64,000 nt of DNA, taken from the NCBI GenBank assembly GCA_028284675.1, contig JANQRI010000005.1:300703-364702 (forward strand), written 5' to 3'. The position numbers and the translations under genes are program-made. Source of the stretch: Gammaproteobacteria bacterium. Lineage in GTDB: Bacteria; Pseudomonadota; Gammaproteobacteria; HTCC5015. A model generated the notes under the pieces. It saw only the letters and a list, made by a program, of their open reading frames with translations, had not been told where the DNA came from and made no database searches. Shown here piece by piece: positions 44,757 to 54,455 of this stretch (its first letter is position 1; each line of letters starts with the position of its first letter).

Positions 44757-47359
44757 TTAGAGTTGCCGTCGCTTAGGGTTTTTAATTTGAATACCAGTTC
44801 CAATGCGCTCAACGGAGTGAGCCTGTCGGGTACGGTTTCGGCCAATAGTTCGTGTACCGGGTCCGGTTCTGTGTGCTGTTCCGGTTCGGCGACCTCGAAC
44901 AGCCCCAGTTGTGCAGCTGAATGGTCCAGCCGATGCGCGGCCTGGTTTTCCAACTGTGTCAGTTTGCGTTTTGCGCTTTCAATCACCGCCGGTGGGACAC
45001 CGGCCAGTTTCGCGACCTGCAGACCGTAACTCTGGTTGGCCGGGCCGGCTTTGACCGCATGCAGGAAAACAATATTATCGCCATGCTCAACCGCATCCAG
45101 ATGTACATTGGATACCGACGGGTGCATATCCGCCAGTACGGTTAATTCGAAATAATGTGTTGCAAACAAGGTGTATGCACCGGTTTTTTTCGCGAGCCGT
45201 TCAGCGCAGGCCCAGGCCAGTGACATGCCGTCGAAGGTACTGGTGCCACGGCCGATTTCGTCCATCAGGATCAGGCTGTCGGTGGTGGCATTATGCAGAA
45301 TATTGGCCGCTTCGGTCATTTCGACCATAAAGGTTGAGCGACCACCGGCCAGATCATCAGCCGCACCGATGCGGGTGAATATCCGATCTACCGGACCGAT
45401 AACCGCACGTTTTGCCGGAACAAAACTGCCGGTGTATGTGAGTATTGTGATCAGCGCGGTTTGCCGCATGTAGGTTGATTTGCCGCCCATATTTGGGCCG
45501 GTAATCAACAACATGCGTTGTTCATCGCCTAAATCGATATCGTTTGCGATAAAAGGTTCCTGCAGCATTTGTTCGACCACCGGATGACGGCCCTGTTCTA
45601 TCAGGATGCCGCTGTCCGGACTCAACGACGGCCGGCAGTAGTTCAGTGTGTCCGCACGTTCGGCAAAACAGGCCAGTGTGTCCAGTGTCGCCAGTGCTTC
45701 GGCAATATTCTGTAATGTGTCGGTATCGCCTGATAATTTATCCAGCAGTTCAGCATACAATGCTTTTTCCCGGGCCAGTGCCCGTTCGCGTGCACTGAGC
45801 ACTTTATCTTCAAAGGTTTTCAACTCCGGCATAATAAAGCGTTCAACACCTTTAAGGGTTTGCCGGCGGCTGTAGTGTTCGGGTACTTTGCCGAGCTGCG
45901 TTTTGCTGATTTCGATGTAATAACCGTGTACTTTATTGTAGTTGATTTTCAGGTTCGCAATGCCGGTTTGCTCACGTTCACGCGTTTCCAGTTCGGTCAG
46001 GTAATTGTCTGCGTTCTGACTCAGGCGTCGCAATTCGTCGAGCTCGTCATCGTAACCGGCTGCGATCACACCGCCGTCACGGATTAAAACCGGAGGATTG
46101 TCGATTACCGCTTTTTGCAGCAGTTCCTGAAGTGCCGGCTGTGGTTGCAGTTGTTTTTGCAGCTGCTGCAGCAAATCCTGATCAATCAGTGTGATCAGCG
46201 ATTGCAGTTCCGGCAGAATATTCAGACTGTCACGCAATGCAATCAGGTCACGCGGGCGGGCGGATTTCAGTGAGATGCGTGTGCAGATCCGCTCAACATC
46301 ACTGATCTCCCGCAGTTTTTCTCTGATCGGGTCTGCTTGCCGGGTATCCAGCATCGCTGCGACCGCTGCGTGCCGTTGTTCGACGATCGCCTGGTCACGC
46401 AAGGGCCTGTTGAGCCAGCGTTTTAGCAGGCGGCTGCCCATTGCGGTACGACAGGTATCGAGTAAGCCCAATACGCTGTTGCTTGCGTCGCCGCTGAATG
46501 AACTTTCCAGCTCCAGGTTACGTCTGCATACCGCATCCAATATGATCGCGTCATCCTGTGATTCCACTTTGATCTGTTTTAGGTGAGGTAAAGCCGCCTG
46601 CTGCGTTTCCTGCACATAATTCAACAAGCAGCCGGCTGCGATCACCGCAATCGGTACGTTTTCACAGCCAAACCCATCAAGGTCGCGGGTTCCGAACTGT
46701 TCGGTCAGCAACTGTTGCGCGGTTTCCGGGTTGAAGTGCCAGGGCGGGCGCCCGCGCAGGCTGGTATTGTGCCGGTAATCGCCGGGCAAAGCCTGGTCCT
46801 CGCTGAACAGAATTTCAGCCGGCTTCAGGCGTTCAAGTTCACTGAGTAATTGTTCTTCATTATCGGTTTGCAGGACCCGAAAGTCTCCGGTGCTCAAATC
46901 CAGATACGCCAGGCCCCAGCGGGACTTTATGGTATGGACTGCTGCCAGCAGCGCGGTTTGCCGGTCCTCCAGCAATGCTTCATCGGTGAGTGTGCCGGGA
47001 GTTACAACCCGGGTGACTTTGCGTTCGACCGGTCCTTTACTGTTTGCCGGGTCGCCGACCTGCTCGCAAATGGCGACTGCCTCACCGAGCTTCAGCAATT
47101 TGGCCAGATAGTTTTCCGCCGCATGGTAGGGCACGCCGGCCATTGGGATCGGTTGACCGCCGGACTGACCGCGGGCAGTCAGACTGATGCCGAGCAGCTG
47201 TGCGGCTTTTTTGGCATCATCATAAAACAGCTCGTAGAAATCTCCCATGCGGTAAAACACGAGAATATCCGGGTGTTGTGCCTTGATTTTCAGATATTGC
47301 TGCATCATCGGCGTATGCGCTTGATGCTTTATATCCGTTTTTTTTACTATGCTATTCAT
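44753..47359 (-). CDS. mutS: DNA mismatch repair protein MutS
   Basis: MutS recognises mismatches and starts repair. The N-terminal mismatch-contact Phe and Glu are in FYRMGDFYELFYDDA (about residues 35-49). The ATPase has Walker A GPNMGGKSTYMRQ and Walker B LMDEIGRGTSTFDG. Length is 868 residues, within the usual range. It heads the mutS-nadK-recN unit on the minus strand. Confidence 0.97.
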   Translation of the reverse strand: MNSIVKKTDIKHQAHTPMMQQYLKIKAQHPDILVFYRMGDFYELFYDDAKKAAQLLGISLTARGQSGGQPIPMAGVPYHAAENYLAKLLKLGEAVAICEQVGDPANSKGPVERKVTRVVTPGTLTDEALLEDRQTALLAAVHTIKSRWGLAYLDLSTGDFRVLQTDNEEQLLSELERLKPAEILFSEDQALPGDYRHNTSLRGRPPWHFNPETAQQLLTEQFGTRDLDGFGCENVPIAVIAAGCLLNYVQETQQAALPHLKQIKVESQDDAIILDAVCRRNLELESSFSGDASNSVLGLLDTCRTAMGSRLLKRWLNRPLRDQAIVEQRHAAVAAMLDTRQADPIREKLREISDVERICTRISLKSARPRDLIALRDSLNILPELQSLITLIDQDLLQQLQKQLQPQPALQELLQKAVIDNPPVLIRDGGVIAAGYDDELDELRRLSQNADNYLTELETREREQTGIANLKINYNKVHGYYIEISKTQLGKVPEHYSRRQTLKGVERFIMPELKTFEDKVLSARERALAREKALYAELLDKLSGDTDTLQNIAEALATLDTLACFAERADTLNYCRPSLSPDSGILIEQGRHPVVEQMLQEPFIANDIDLGDEQRMLLITGPNMGGKSTYMRQTALITILTYTGSFVPAKRAVIGPVDRIFTRIGAADDLAGGRSTFMVEMTEAANILHNATTDSLILMDEIGRGTSTFDGMSLAWACAERLAKKTGAYTLFATHYFELTVLADMHPSVSNVHLDAVEHGDNIVFLHAVKAGPANQSYGLQVAKLAGVPPAVIESAKRKLTQLENQAAHRLDHSAAQLGLFEVAEPEQHTEPDPVHELLAETVPDRLTPLSALELVFKLKTLSDGNSK

Positions 47360-47602
47360 TAAGTTGCTGATTATTTTGAATATTTTTGATTTTTCAACTG
47401 TGTGGCAAGCCGGTAAAATTTTAATTGATACCGTCTGTTTAAATAAAAAATGTAATATTTATATGGAATTTTGGGTGTATTTCTTCGTGTTCCCAGTAAT
47501 TAAACTTTCATTAAGTTCAGTATGCCCAAATTGTCACCGGTAATAGGTAAATTGTACTCGAAAAACTAGAAGGCAATGACAGAGCGGAAGAATAGCAAAC
47601 CT

Positions 47603-47815
47603 TTATTCGCTATTTCTGCCACAAGCAATGTCCGCCAAAGCGGTGGTAGCTCGCGCATCGACAAAGCGTTGTAAATCGATTTTGGCGATACGGAATTCAC
47701 GTTCCAGCTTTATGGCGCGTAACTCTTCACTTTTGATCCAGCTGCGAACCGTAGCATTGCTGACTTTTAGCAAGTCGGCGACTTCCTGAATGGTCATGAA
47801 AGGTGCACTCAACAT
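47603..47815 (-). CDS. Excisionase-type helix-turn-helix DNA-binding protein
   Basis: A 70-residue protein of the HTH_17/MerR-like excisionase fold: MTIQEVADLLKVSNATVRSW is the helix-turn-helix, followed by the wing REFRIAKIDLQRFVD. Such proteins act as small regulators or recombination directionality factors. It is divergent from the universal stress protein gene and could regulate it (inference). No integrase is adjacent. Confidence 0.8.
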   Translation of the reverse strand: MLSAPFMTIQEVADLLKVSNATVRSWIKSEELRAIKLEREFRIAKIDLQRFVDARATTALADIACGRNSE

Positions 47816-47867
47816 AGTCTAACAGGCCTCATTTATAATAGCTTGCTCTTATTTATACTTGTTTATG

Positions 47868-47896
47868 TTTACTTTGACTAGATTTCTTTCTATGAT
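47868..47896 (+). promoter_or_regulatory. Possible promoter for the usp gene
   Basis: TTTACT (47868-47873) and TATGAT (47891-47896) are 17 bases apart, about 92 bases before the usp ATG. Moderate match only. Confidence 0.35.
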
Positions 47897-47988
47897 CTGG
47901 ACTCGTTATATACAGAGTGAAAGCTTACTAACAGCATTTGTAAGGATAGCTCTGACAGTGCATAACAGCTAATTAAAGAGGTTTTTTC

Positions 47989-48927
47989 ATGCGCCATTAC
48001 CACAACCTGCTTTATATCTGCCGTGGAGTTTCGGATGAAACGGAAGGTCTCAAGCAGGCATTAAGTCTGGCGCGGAACAATGAAGCACCTCTCAAAGTGT
48101 TGGTTATCAGCCCCGAATTTCCCAAAGAATTTCCTGATTATGAGAAAAAATATCAAGAAGCGCTGCTGACTCAAGCAGAAGCTTCCATCCAATCTACCAA
48201 AAAAGCTATCAAGCTGGAAGATGGCTCGGTGGATATTTCCATGGAACTGCTTAGCGATAAAACCCCCAGCATTAAAATCGTCCAGTACGTGTTGCAGCAT
48301 GGTCATGACTTGGTTATCAAGGAAGCGGAGCTGTATGATGATAAGAACGGGTTCAAGGCGATCGATATGGATTTGTTAAGCAAATGCCCGTCTCCGGTTT
48401 GGCTGTGCCGCCCGATCAGGCAGTCTCGCCAGCAGATCCAAGTGGCGGTCGCGATTGATCCGGAATCACAGGAGCCTGCAGCGGAAAACCTCTCCAAGAG
48501 AATGCTGGAGTTGTCACGTTCGCTTGCAGATAGTTGCAGCGGTGAATTGCATGTTCTTTCCTGTTGGGATTATCAGTTTGAATCCTATCTTCGCGACAGC
48601 GTCTGGATAAAAATATCTGATGAAGAGGTTGCCAGAACTGTATTGAAAGCAGAGCAGGAGCACCGCGCTTTATTGGAAAAATTAATTGAGGTGTCGAATA
48701 TTTCAGGGATATATCAGGTGCATCATCTGCGCGGCAAAGCGGACGATATAATACCGTCCTTTGTAAAGAATAAAGAGATCAATATTCTTGTAATGGGCAC
48801 GGTTGCACGTACTGGTATACCGGGCTTCATGATAGGTAATACGGCAGAGAATATTATGCAGAGGTTAACCTGTTCTCTTATGGCATTAAAACCGCAGGGC
48901 TTTATCTCTCCGGTAAAGGTATATTGA
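47989..48927 (+). CDS. Tandem universal stress protein
   Basis: A 312-residue protein with two UspA domains (about 5-145 and 150-305), as in E. coli UspE. The second carries the nucleotide-binding-like loop GTVARTGIPGFMIGNTAE. These proteins respond to starvation and membrane or ion stress. It is followed 14 bases later by the P-type ATPase gene, suggesting a role in the same ion-homeostasis unit. The ribosome-binding site AAAGAGG precedes ATG 47989. Confidence 0.88.
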   Translation: MRHYHNLLYICRGVSDETEGLKQALSLARNNEAPLKVLVISPEFPKEFPDYEKKYQEALLTQAEASIQSTKKAIKLEDGSVDISMELLSDKTPSIKIVQYVLQHGHDLVIKEAELYDDKNGFKAIDMDLLSKCPSPVWLCRPIRQSRQQIQVAVAIDPESQEPAAENLSKRMLELSRSLADSCSGELHVLSCWDYQFESYLRDSVWIKISDEEVARTVLKAEQEHRALLEKLIEVSNISGIYQVHHLRGKADDIIPSFVKNKEINILVMGTVARTGIPGFMIGNTAENIMQRLTCSLMALKPQGFISPVKVY

Positions 48928-48941
48928 TATGAGGAGAAAAG

Positions 48942-51662
48942 ATGCAAGACTCTGTGACGGCTCAGGAACAATCAGTATCTTGGCATACCTTACCAACTGA
49001 TCACACTTTAAATCATTTCAAGACTTGCGCAGACGGTCTTGCCGCCGGAGAGGCAGAGGCGCGGCTGGCTAAAGTTGGTTTGAACCGCTTACCAAAACCG
49101 CTCAAGCAGAGCGCTTTCAAGCGTTTGCTATTGCAGTTTCACAATGTACTGATTTATGTGCTTTTAGGTTCGGCTGTTATGACCGCGGCGCTCGGTCATT
49201 GGATTGATACCGGTGTTATTCTTGCAGTGGTTATTGTCAATGCCTTAATTGGCTTTATTCAGGAAGGCAAGGCTGAAAAAGCGATGGATGCCATCCGTCA
49301 TATGCTTGCCCCCCGCGCTAATGTTTTGCGTGACGGTGAGCGTATCAGTATTGAAAGTGAATATTTGGTGCCAGGCGATATCGTACTGCTGGAAGCGGGC
49401 GATAAAATTCCCGCTGATACCCGTTTACTGGTTACGCATGGCCTGTTAGTTCAGGAAGCGATTTTGACCGGAGAATCTGTTCCTGTCGAAAAACATACCG
49501 AGCCGGTAGCTGAAAATGCGCCGTTGGGCGACCGTTCCTGTATGGCATTTTCCGGGACGCTCGTAACATCAGGGCAAGGGAAGGGTGTGGTGGTGAGCAC
49601 AGGCAGCCATACTGAGATAGGCCGTATTAGCGGCCTGATTTCAGAGCTGGAAACTCTTACCACCCCACTGGTGGCGCAGATGGGTGTTTTTGCCAAATGG
49701 CTGGCTATCCTTATTTTGCTGATTGCCACGTTGCTGCTGGCCTATGGCTATTATGTCGGCCACCAGGGTTTCATGGAAATGTTTATGGCAGTGGTCGGTT
49801 TATCCGTTGCTGCCATCCCGGAAGGCCTGCCCGCGGTGCTCACTATCACGCTCGCAATCGGTGTGCAGGCGATGGCCCGACGTAATGCCATTGTCCGGCG
49901 CCTGCCCGCTATTGAAACACTGGGCTCAGTATCTGTTATTTGCACTGATAAAACCGGTACGCTGACGCGTAATGAGATGATGGTAGGGTCAGTGCTTACG
50001 CAACGTCATCTGTTTACGCTGGAAGGAACCGGATATAAACCAAAAGGTGCCTTAAAGCTGGAAGATACATATGTATCACCTGCCGAACACCCGGTGTTGA
50101 AAGAGTTCGCTCACGTGGCGGCATTGTGCAACGATGCGGCGTTGCGTGAATGTGATGGTGTTTGGGAGGTGGAGGGTGATCCAATGGAGGGGGCGCTGCT
50201 TGCCTTTGCCGGTAAGATGGATATTGATGTTCACAGGGAACAGGCAGCTTGGGCGCGCACCGATGCTATTCCGTTTGATGCCGAGCATCGTTTCATGGCA
50301 ACCCTGAATCATAATCATCAGAATAAAGCATTTATTTTTGTCAAAGGTGCCCCGGAGCAGATTCTTGCTATGTGCCTTAATCAACAGGGGGTAGACGGAA
50401 AACCGGAGGCGCTTGATTATAAATACTGGAATAAAAAAGCAGAAGCCATTGCCGGATTGGGACAAAGGGTGCTTGCTTTTGCCTTAAAACCGGTAAAACC
50501 TGAACATACCGTGTTGGAGCATATTGATGTGAAAGGCACACTGACGCTTCTTGGTATGGTCGGTTTGATCGATCCGCCACGTACGGAAGCAGTTGCAGCG
50601 GTTGCGGAATGCCACGAAGCAGGTATCCGTGTGAAGATGATCACCGGTGACCATGCCAGCACGGCTATTGCCATTGGCAAACAGATAGGTCTGCGAAGCC
50701 CGGATAAAGTACTGACGGGAGCTGATCTTGATGGCATGGATGATGTGACACTGCATAAGGCGGTGTTGAGTTGCGATATTTTTGCCCGCACCAGCCCGGA
50801 GCATAAGTTGCGGTTGGTGATGGCTTTACAGTCGCATGATATGACTGTTGCGATGACGGGTGACGGGGTAAATGATGCGCCTGCCTTAAAACGTGCCGAT
50901 GCGGGTATTGCTATGGGGAGGAAAGGCAGTGAGGCCGCCAAGGAAGCTGCCGAATTGGTGCTGGCCGATGATAACTTTGCTTCCATTGTCGCTGCCGTAC
51001 GAGAAGGCCGTACCGTCTATGATAACATCAAGAAGGTTATAAGCTGGACGCTGCCCACTAATGCGGGGGAAGCGATGACGATTATTATAGCATTACTGAT
51101 GGGGCTGACTTTACCGATCACCCCTATTCAGATTCTGTGGGTTAACCTGATTACCGCTGTTACATTGGGTATTGCCCTCGCGTTTGAGCCTACCGAAGAA
51201 AACACTATGCGCCGGCCACCGCGTCCACGTCATGAGCCGCTTTTGACCGGGGGATTTGTATGGCACATCATATTGGTTTCGCTGTTGTTCCTTTGCGGTG
51301 TATTCGGTATGTATCATTATGCCATTGACCGGGGTTATTCGGTGGAACTTGCCCGCACCATATCACTCAATACACTGGTTGTGATGGAGATTTTTCACCT
51401 GTTTTTCATCCGCAATATTTATGGCACTTCGCTGACATGGAATGCGGTGCGCGGGACGAAAATAGTGTGGACAGTGGTGATCGTCATTACCATCGCGCAA
51501 TTCGCCATTACCTATTTACCGTCACTGCAAGCCGTATTTGCCACGCAAGCTATCCCAATCCGTGACGGCGTGCTTATTGTTGGGGTCGGCATCGTCCTGT
51601 TTGCAATCATTGAAATAGAAAAGCAGATGCGCCTTACATTTCAACGGTTGAAAGGCGCCTGA
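48942..51662 (+). CDS. P2-type cation-transporting ATPase
   Basis: A 906-residue inner-membrane ion pump. An N-terminal cation-ATPase region is followed by the actuator motif ILTGESVPVEK. Helix 4 carries the motif PEGLPAVLTITLAIG, and the phosphorylated Asp is in ICTDKTGTLTRNEM. MITGDHASTAIAIG and TGDGVNDAPALK are also present. It resembles Ca2+/Mg2+-type P2 ATPases, but the helix 6 region reads LWVNLITAVTLGIALAFEP without the acidic residue of SERCA-type pumps, so the ion is uncertain. It lies between usp and a cation/proton antiporter, fitting cation homeostasis. Confidence 0.9.
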   Translation: MQDSVTAQEQSVSWHTLPTDHTLNHFKTCADGLAAGEAEARLAKVGLNRLPKPLKQSAFKRLLLQFHNVLIYVLLGSAVMTAALGHWIDTGVILAVVIVNALIGFIQEGKAEKAMDAIRHMLAPRANVLRDGERISIESEYLVPGDIVLLEAGDKIPADTRLLVTHGLLVQEAILTGESVPVEKHTEPVAENAPLGDRSCMAFSGTLVTSGQGKGVVVSTGSHTEIGRISGLISELETLTTPLVAQMGVFAKWLAILILLIATLLLAYGYYVGHQGFMEMFMAVVGLSVAAIPEGLPAVLTITLAIGVQAMARRNAIVRRLPAIETLGSVSVICTDKTGTLTRNEMMVGSVLTQRHLFTLEGTGYKPKGALKLEDTYVSPAEHPVLKEFAHVAALCNDAALRECDGVWEVEGDPMEGALLAFAGKMDIDVHREQAAWARTDAIPFDAEHRFMATLNHNHQNKAFIFVKGAPEQILAMCLNQQGVDGKPEALDYKYWNKKAEAIAGLGQRVLAFALKPVKPEHTVLEHIDVKGTLTLLGMVGLIDPPRTEAVAAVAECHEAGIRVKMITGDHASTAIAIGKQIGLRSPDKVLTGADLDGMDDVTLHKAVLSCDIFARTSPEHKLRLVMALQSHDMTVAMTGDGVNDAPALKRADAGIAMGRKGSEAAKEAAELVLADDNFASIVAAVREGRTVYDNIKKVISWTLPTNAGEAMTIIIALLMGLTLPITPIQILWVNLITAVTLGIALAFEPTEENTMRRPPRPRHEPLLTGGFVWHIILVSLLFLCGVFGMYHYAIDRGYSVELARTISLNTLVVMEIFHLFFIRNIYGTSLTWNAVRGTKIVWTVVIVITIAQFAITYLPSLQAVFATQAIPIRDGVLIVGVGIVLFAIIEIEKQMRLTFQRLKGA

Positions 51663-51665
51663 TTG

Positions 51666-53348
51666 GTGGACTTAAACTTCATACATGCTTCTCCCTTTTA
51701 TGAGCTTACCGCGCTGGTCGTGCTGGCGGCAGTGATTGGTTTTTTGGGGTTGCTGTTACGTCAGCCTATGATTGTCAGCTTTATCGCAGTTGGCGTGCTT
51801 GCCGGGCCTTCGGCACTGGGCATTGTGCAATCACACGAACATATTGAACTGCTGGCGGAACTCGGTATAGCCGTTTTACTGTTTCTGGTTGGGCTGAAAT
51901 TAGACTTAAAGCTGATACGAACACTGGGTTCGGTTGCATTGGCTACCGGCTTGGGGCAAGTGGCTTTTACCTCGCTTATCGGCTTTTTTATCGGCCTGGT
52001 GCTCGGACTGAATATGATTACCGCGCTTTATGTGGCTGTGGCACTCACTTTCTCCAGTACTATTATTATTGTTAAATTGCTTTCCGACAAACATGAGGTT
52101 GACTCTTTGCATGGCCGGATAGCCGTAGGTTTTCTGATTGTGCAGGATTTGGTGGTCGTGCTGGCGATGATGGTTTTATCTGCCTTTGGCATCGGTACGC
52201 AAGAAGGGACAGAAGGCTCTGCACTGACTCATATCGGTACAGTTTTGCTGTATGGCCTGATGATGCTCGGGTTTGTCCTGCTTTTTATTCGCTATCTGGC
52301 TACGCCGCTGGTCAGCCGTATTGCTCATTCGCAGGAATTGCTGATTACGTTTGCGATTGGCTGGGCGGCGCTGCTGGCTGCTATTGGCAGTCAGTTGGGT
52401 TTTAGTAAAGAGCTTGGCGGGCTATTGGCAGGTATTTCACTGGCATCCACTCCGTTTCGGGAAGCCATTGTCGCGCGGCTTTCCTCTCTTCGTGATTTTC
52501 TACTACTGTTTTTTTTCATCGCTTTGGGGTCGCAGCTTGATCTAGGTTTACTTGGCACACAAATCGTACCGGCACTGATTTTTTCCATCTTCGTGCTGAT
52601 CGGCAATCCATTGATCGTGATGGTGATTATGGGAATTATGGGATACCGAAAACGTACCGGGTTCCTGGCCGGACTCACCGTAGCGCAGATTAGTGAGTTT
52701 TCGCTCATTTTCATGGCGATGGGGCTGACACTGGGTCATGTTTCGGCTGAGTCGCTTGGCCTGGTAACACTGGTCGGCCTGATTACTATTTCGCTTTCTG
52801 TCTACATGATCACCCATTCCCATAGTTTGTATGCCAGGCTGAAACCGTGGATAGGTGTGTTTGAGCGCAAAAAGCCATACCGTGAAGAAAAACTGGAGCA
52901 ACAAAAGCCATTGACGCAAGGGTATGATGTCATCCTGTTCGGGCTGGGACGTTACGGTAAAGCCATTGCTCATTATTTGCAGCAAGAAGGCTTCAGCTTA
53001 CTGGCCGTTGACTTTAACCCCGACGAAGTGCGGCGATGGCGCGATCGAGGGCATACGGTGATTTATGGTGATGCGAGTGATCCGGCTTTTATCAGCAGCC
53101 TGCCGTTGAAAAATGTGCAATGGGTGGTTTCTGCCATGCCGCAGCACGATATAGGTTTGACTCATGAAGATCCGCGCCTGTTGCTTATCGAAGGTCTTAA
53201 GCAGCAGCGCTTTGATGGCGGTATTGCCATTTCCACCCAGCAGTTGCATGATCAGGAAACCCTAAAAGAAAAAGGTGCGACGCTCATTTTATTCCCATTT
53301 TATGATGCGGCAGAACAGGCTGTAGCGCGGATGAAGAGAGCCGCATGA
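51666..53348 (+). CDS. CPA2-family cation:proton antiporter with TrkA-N domain
   Basis: A 560-residue inner-membrane exchanger related to KefB/YbaL. About twelve helices (residues 10-390) include the antiporter core LTFSSTIIIVKLL and VGFLIVQDL. The C-terminal cytoplasmic TrkA-N (RCK) domain has the nucleotide-binding FGLGRYGKAIAHYL (about 422-435) and the Asp of VDFNPDE. The best start is GTG 51666 with AAAGG upstream; a TTG three bases earlier directly after the ATPase stop is possible. It is probably co-transcribed with the ATPase and usp genes. Confidence 0.9.
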   Translation: MDLNFIHASPFYELTALVVLAAVIGFLGLLLRQPMIVSFIAVGVLAGPSALGIVQSHEHIELLAELGIAVLLFLVGLKLDLKLIRTLGSVALATGLGQVAFTSLIGFFIGLVLGLNMITALYVAVALTFSSTIIIVKLLSDKHEVDSLHGRIAVGFLIVQDLVVVLAMMVLSAFGIGTQEGTEGSALTHIGTVLLYGLMMLGFVLLFIRYLATPLVSRIAHSQELLITFAIGWAALLAAIGSQLGFSKELGGLLAGISLASTPFREAIVARLSSLRDFLLLFFFIALGSQLDLGLLGTQIVPALIFSIFVLIGNPLIVMVIMGIMGYRKRTGFLAGLTVAQISEFSLIFMAMGLTLGHVSAESLGLVTLVGLITISLSVYMITHSHSLYARLKPWIGVFERKKPYREEKLEQQKPLTQGYDVILFGLGRYGKAIAHYLQQEGFSLLAVDFNPDEVRRWRDRGHTVIYGDASDPAFISSLPLKNVQWVVSAMPQHDIGLTHEDPRLLLIEGLKQQRFDGGIAISTQQLHDQETLKEKGATLILFPFYDAAEQAVARMKRAA

Positions 53349-53460
53349 AAATATGGGTGGTTAACACCGGTTTTTTTGGATAATCCGGTCAGTCTTGTAA
53401 ATGTAACAAAAATTAATCCCGGCGCTTGTTTATAATGGTCATGCGCGCGACAATTTTGCG

Positions 53461-53961
53461 ATGGATGACGAAATTTACCATTTGGCGGAGCAGCTCGGAA
53501 AAGTGCTGCTATCCCGGCAATTGCACCTGGTGACCGCTGAATCCTGTACCGGTGGCTGGCTGGCCAAAGTGATAACCGATGTTTCCGGAAGTTCCGGCTG
53601 GTTTGAGCAGGGTGTGGTAGTGTATTCAAATGCTTCGAAACAGCGTTTGCTGAATGTGCCGGCTGCGACACTGGATACTTTTGGCGCAGTTAGCCGCGAG
53701 ACCGCGGAGGCGATGGTCAGTGGGGCATTGTCCGGCAGACAGGATTGTGTCGGTGTGTCGGTTACCGGTATTGCCGGTCCGGATGGTGGAACTACCGGGA
53801 AACCGGTAGGTACAGTCTGGTTTGGCTGGGGGTTGGCGGATGGCAGTGTCAGCAGTCAGTTGTACCGGTTTAGCGGCGACCGGCGGCGTGTTCGGTATTT
53901 GGCGGTGGTTACCGCATTGAAAGGATTAATGGAGCGACTGGAAAAACATGAGCAAGTGTAA
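53461..53961 (+). CDS. pncC: Nicotinamide-nucleotide amidohydrolase (CinA C-terminal type)
   Basis: PncC converts NMN to nicotinate mononucleotide in the NAD recycling pathway. The 166-residue protein consists of just the CinA C-terminal domain: LVTAESCTGGWLAK at the N terminus, GVVVYSNASKQRLL, and VSVTGIAGPDGGT. It is encoded just upstream of recA, the usual place of cinA in gammaproteobacteria. Its end overlaps the next gene by 14 bases. Confidence 0.94.
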   Translation: MDDEIYHLAEQLGKVLLSRQLHLVTAESCTGGWLAKVITDVSGSSGWFEQGVVVYSNASKQRLLNVPAATLDTFGAVSRETAEAMVSGALSGRQDCVGVSVTGIAGPDGGTTGKPVGTVWFGWGLADGSVSSQLYRFSGDRRRVRYLAVVTALKGLMERLEKHEQV

Positions 53962-54328
53962 ACGGTGGTTATTGAGTGTGTGTCCAGCGTTATTGCTGGC
54001 ACTGGTACTGACGGGTTGTGGATCGGAAGTTAGCGATCCTGAGACAGGTCCGGGGAATACGCAAGACCAGCCGGTGGCTGGTGTTGATGACATGGCCGGC
54101 TTCGATGGAGAAAATCCAGATGGTGTCATTGATACCATGGAGACTGAGATGGAAGCCGAGGCCAGACTGCAACAGGAAATCATGGAACTACAACAGTCTT
54201 TGCAGGATGTTGAGCAGAAATATGCGGAGCTGGATGAGGAAATCAAGATAATTGATGAGTTGCTGGAGGAAACCGAGTCCGGCATTGAGGAAAAGGCCAG
54301 GGAACTGGAGCGCCTGGAAGGGTTGTAG
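53948..54328 (+). CDS. Small lipoprotein with coiled coil
   Basis: A 126-residue exported lipoprotein. The signal peptide has lipobox LTGC (about residue 24). An acidic, flexible stretch (about 25-65) is followed by a coiled coil (about 65-126; EMEAEARLQQEIMELQQ and EEKARELERLEGL). No enzymatic domain is recognised. The ATG 53948 overlaps the pncC end. The function is unknown; a periplasmic spacer or partner protein is possible. Confidence 0.78.
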   Translation: MSKCKRWLLSVCPALLLALVLTGCGSEVSDPETGPGNTQDQPVAGVDDMAGFDGENPDGVIDTMETEMEAEARLQQEIMELQQSLQDVEQKYAELDEEIKIIDELLEETESGIEEKARELERLEGL

Positions 54329-54357
54329 GTGTTTTTTCCGGTCGGTCCAAATTGCTG

Positions 54358-54386
54358 CTGGCAACGGCGTGTTTATATGGGATAAT
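54358..54386 (+). promoter_or_regulatory. Possible recA promoter
   Basis: CTGGCA (54358-54363) and GATAAT (54381-54386) are 17 bases apart, 70 bases before the recA ATG. No LexA-type palindrome (CTGT-N8-ACAG) is seen around it. Confidence 0.4.
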
Positions 54387-54455
54387 GCGGCTGCTCTTTG
54401 GGGGCTTCGACTGAATTAAGAATGCTTTTTAGCGTATTAAAGAGGTTTATTATTG

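Noticed and set aside
54329..54455. LexA operator at recA
   Set aside because: No palindrome with acceptable match was found; reported only as an absence.
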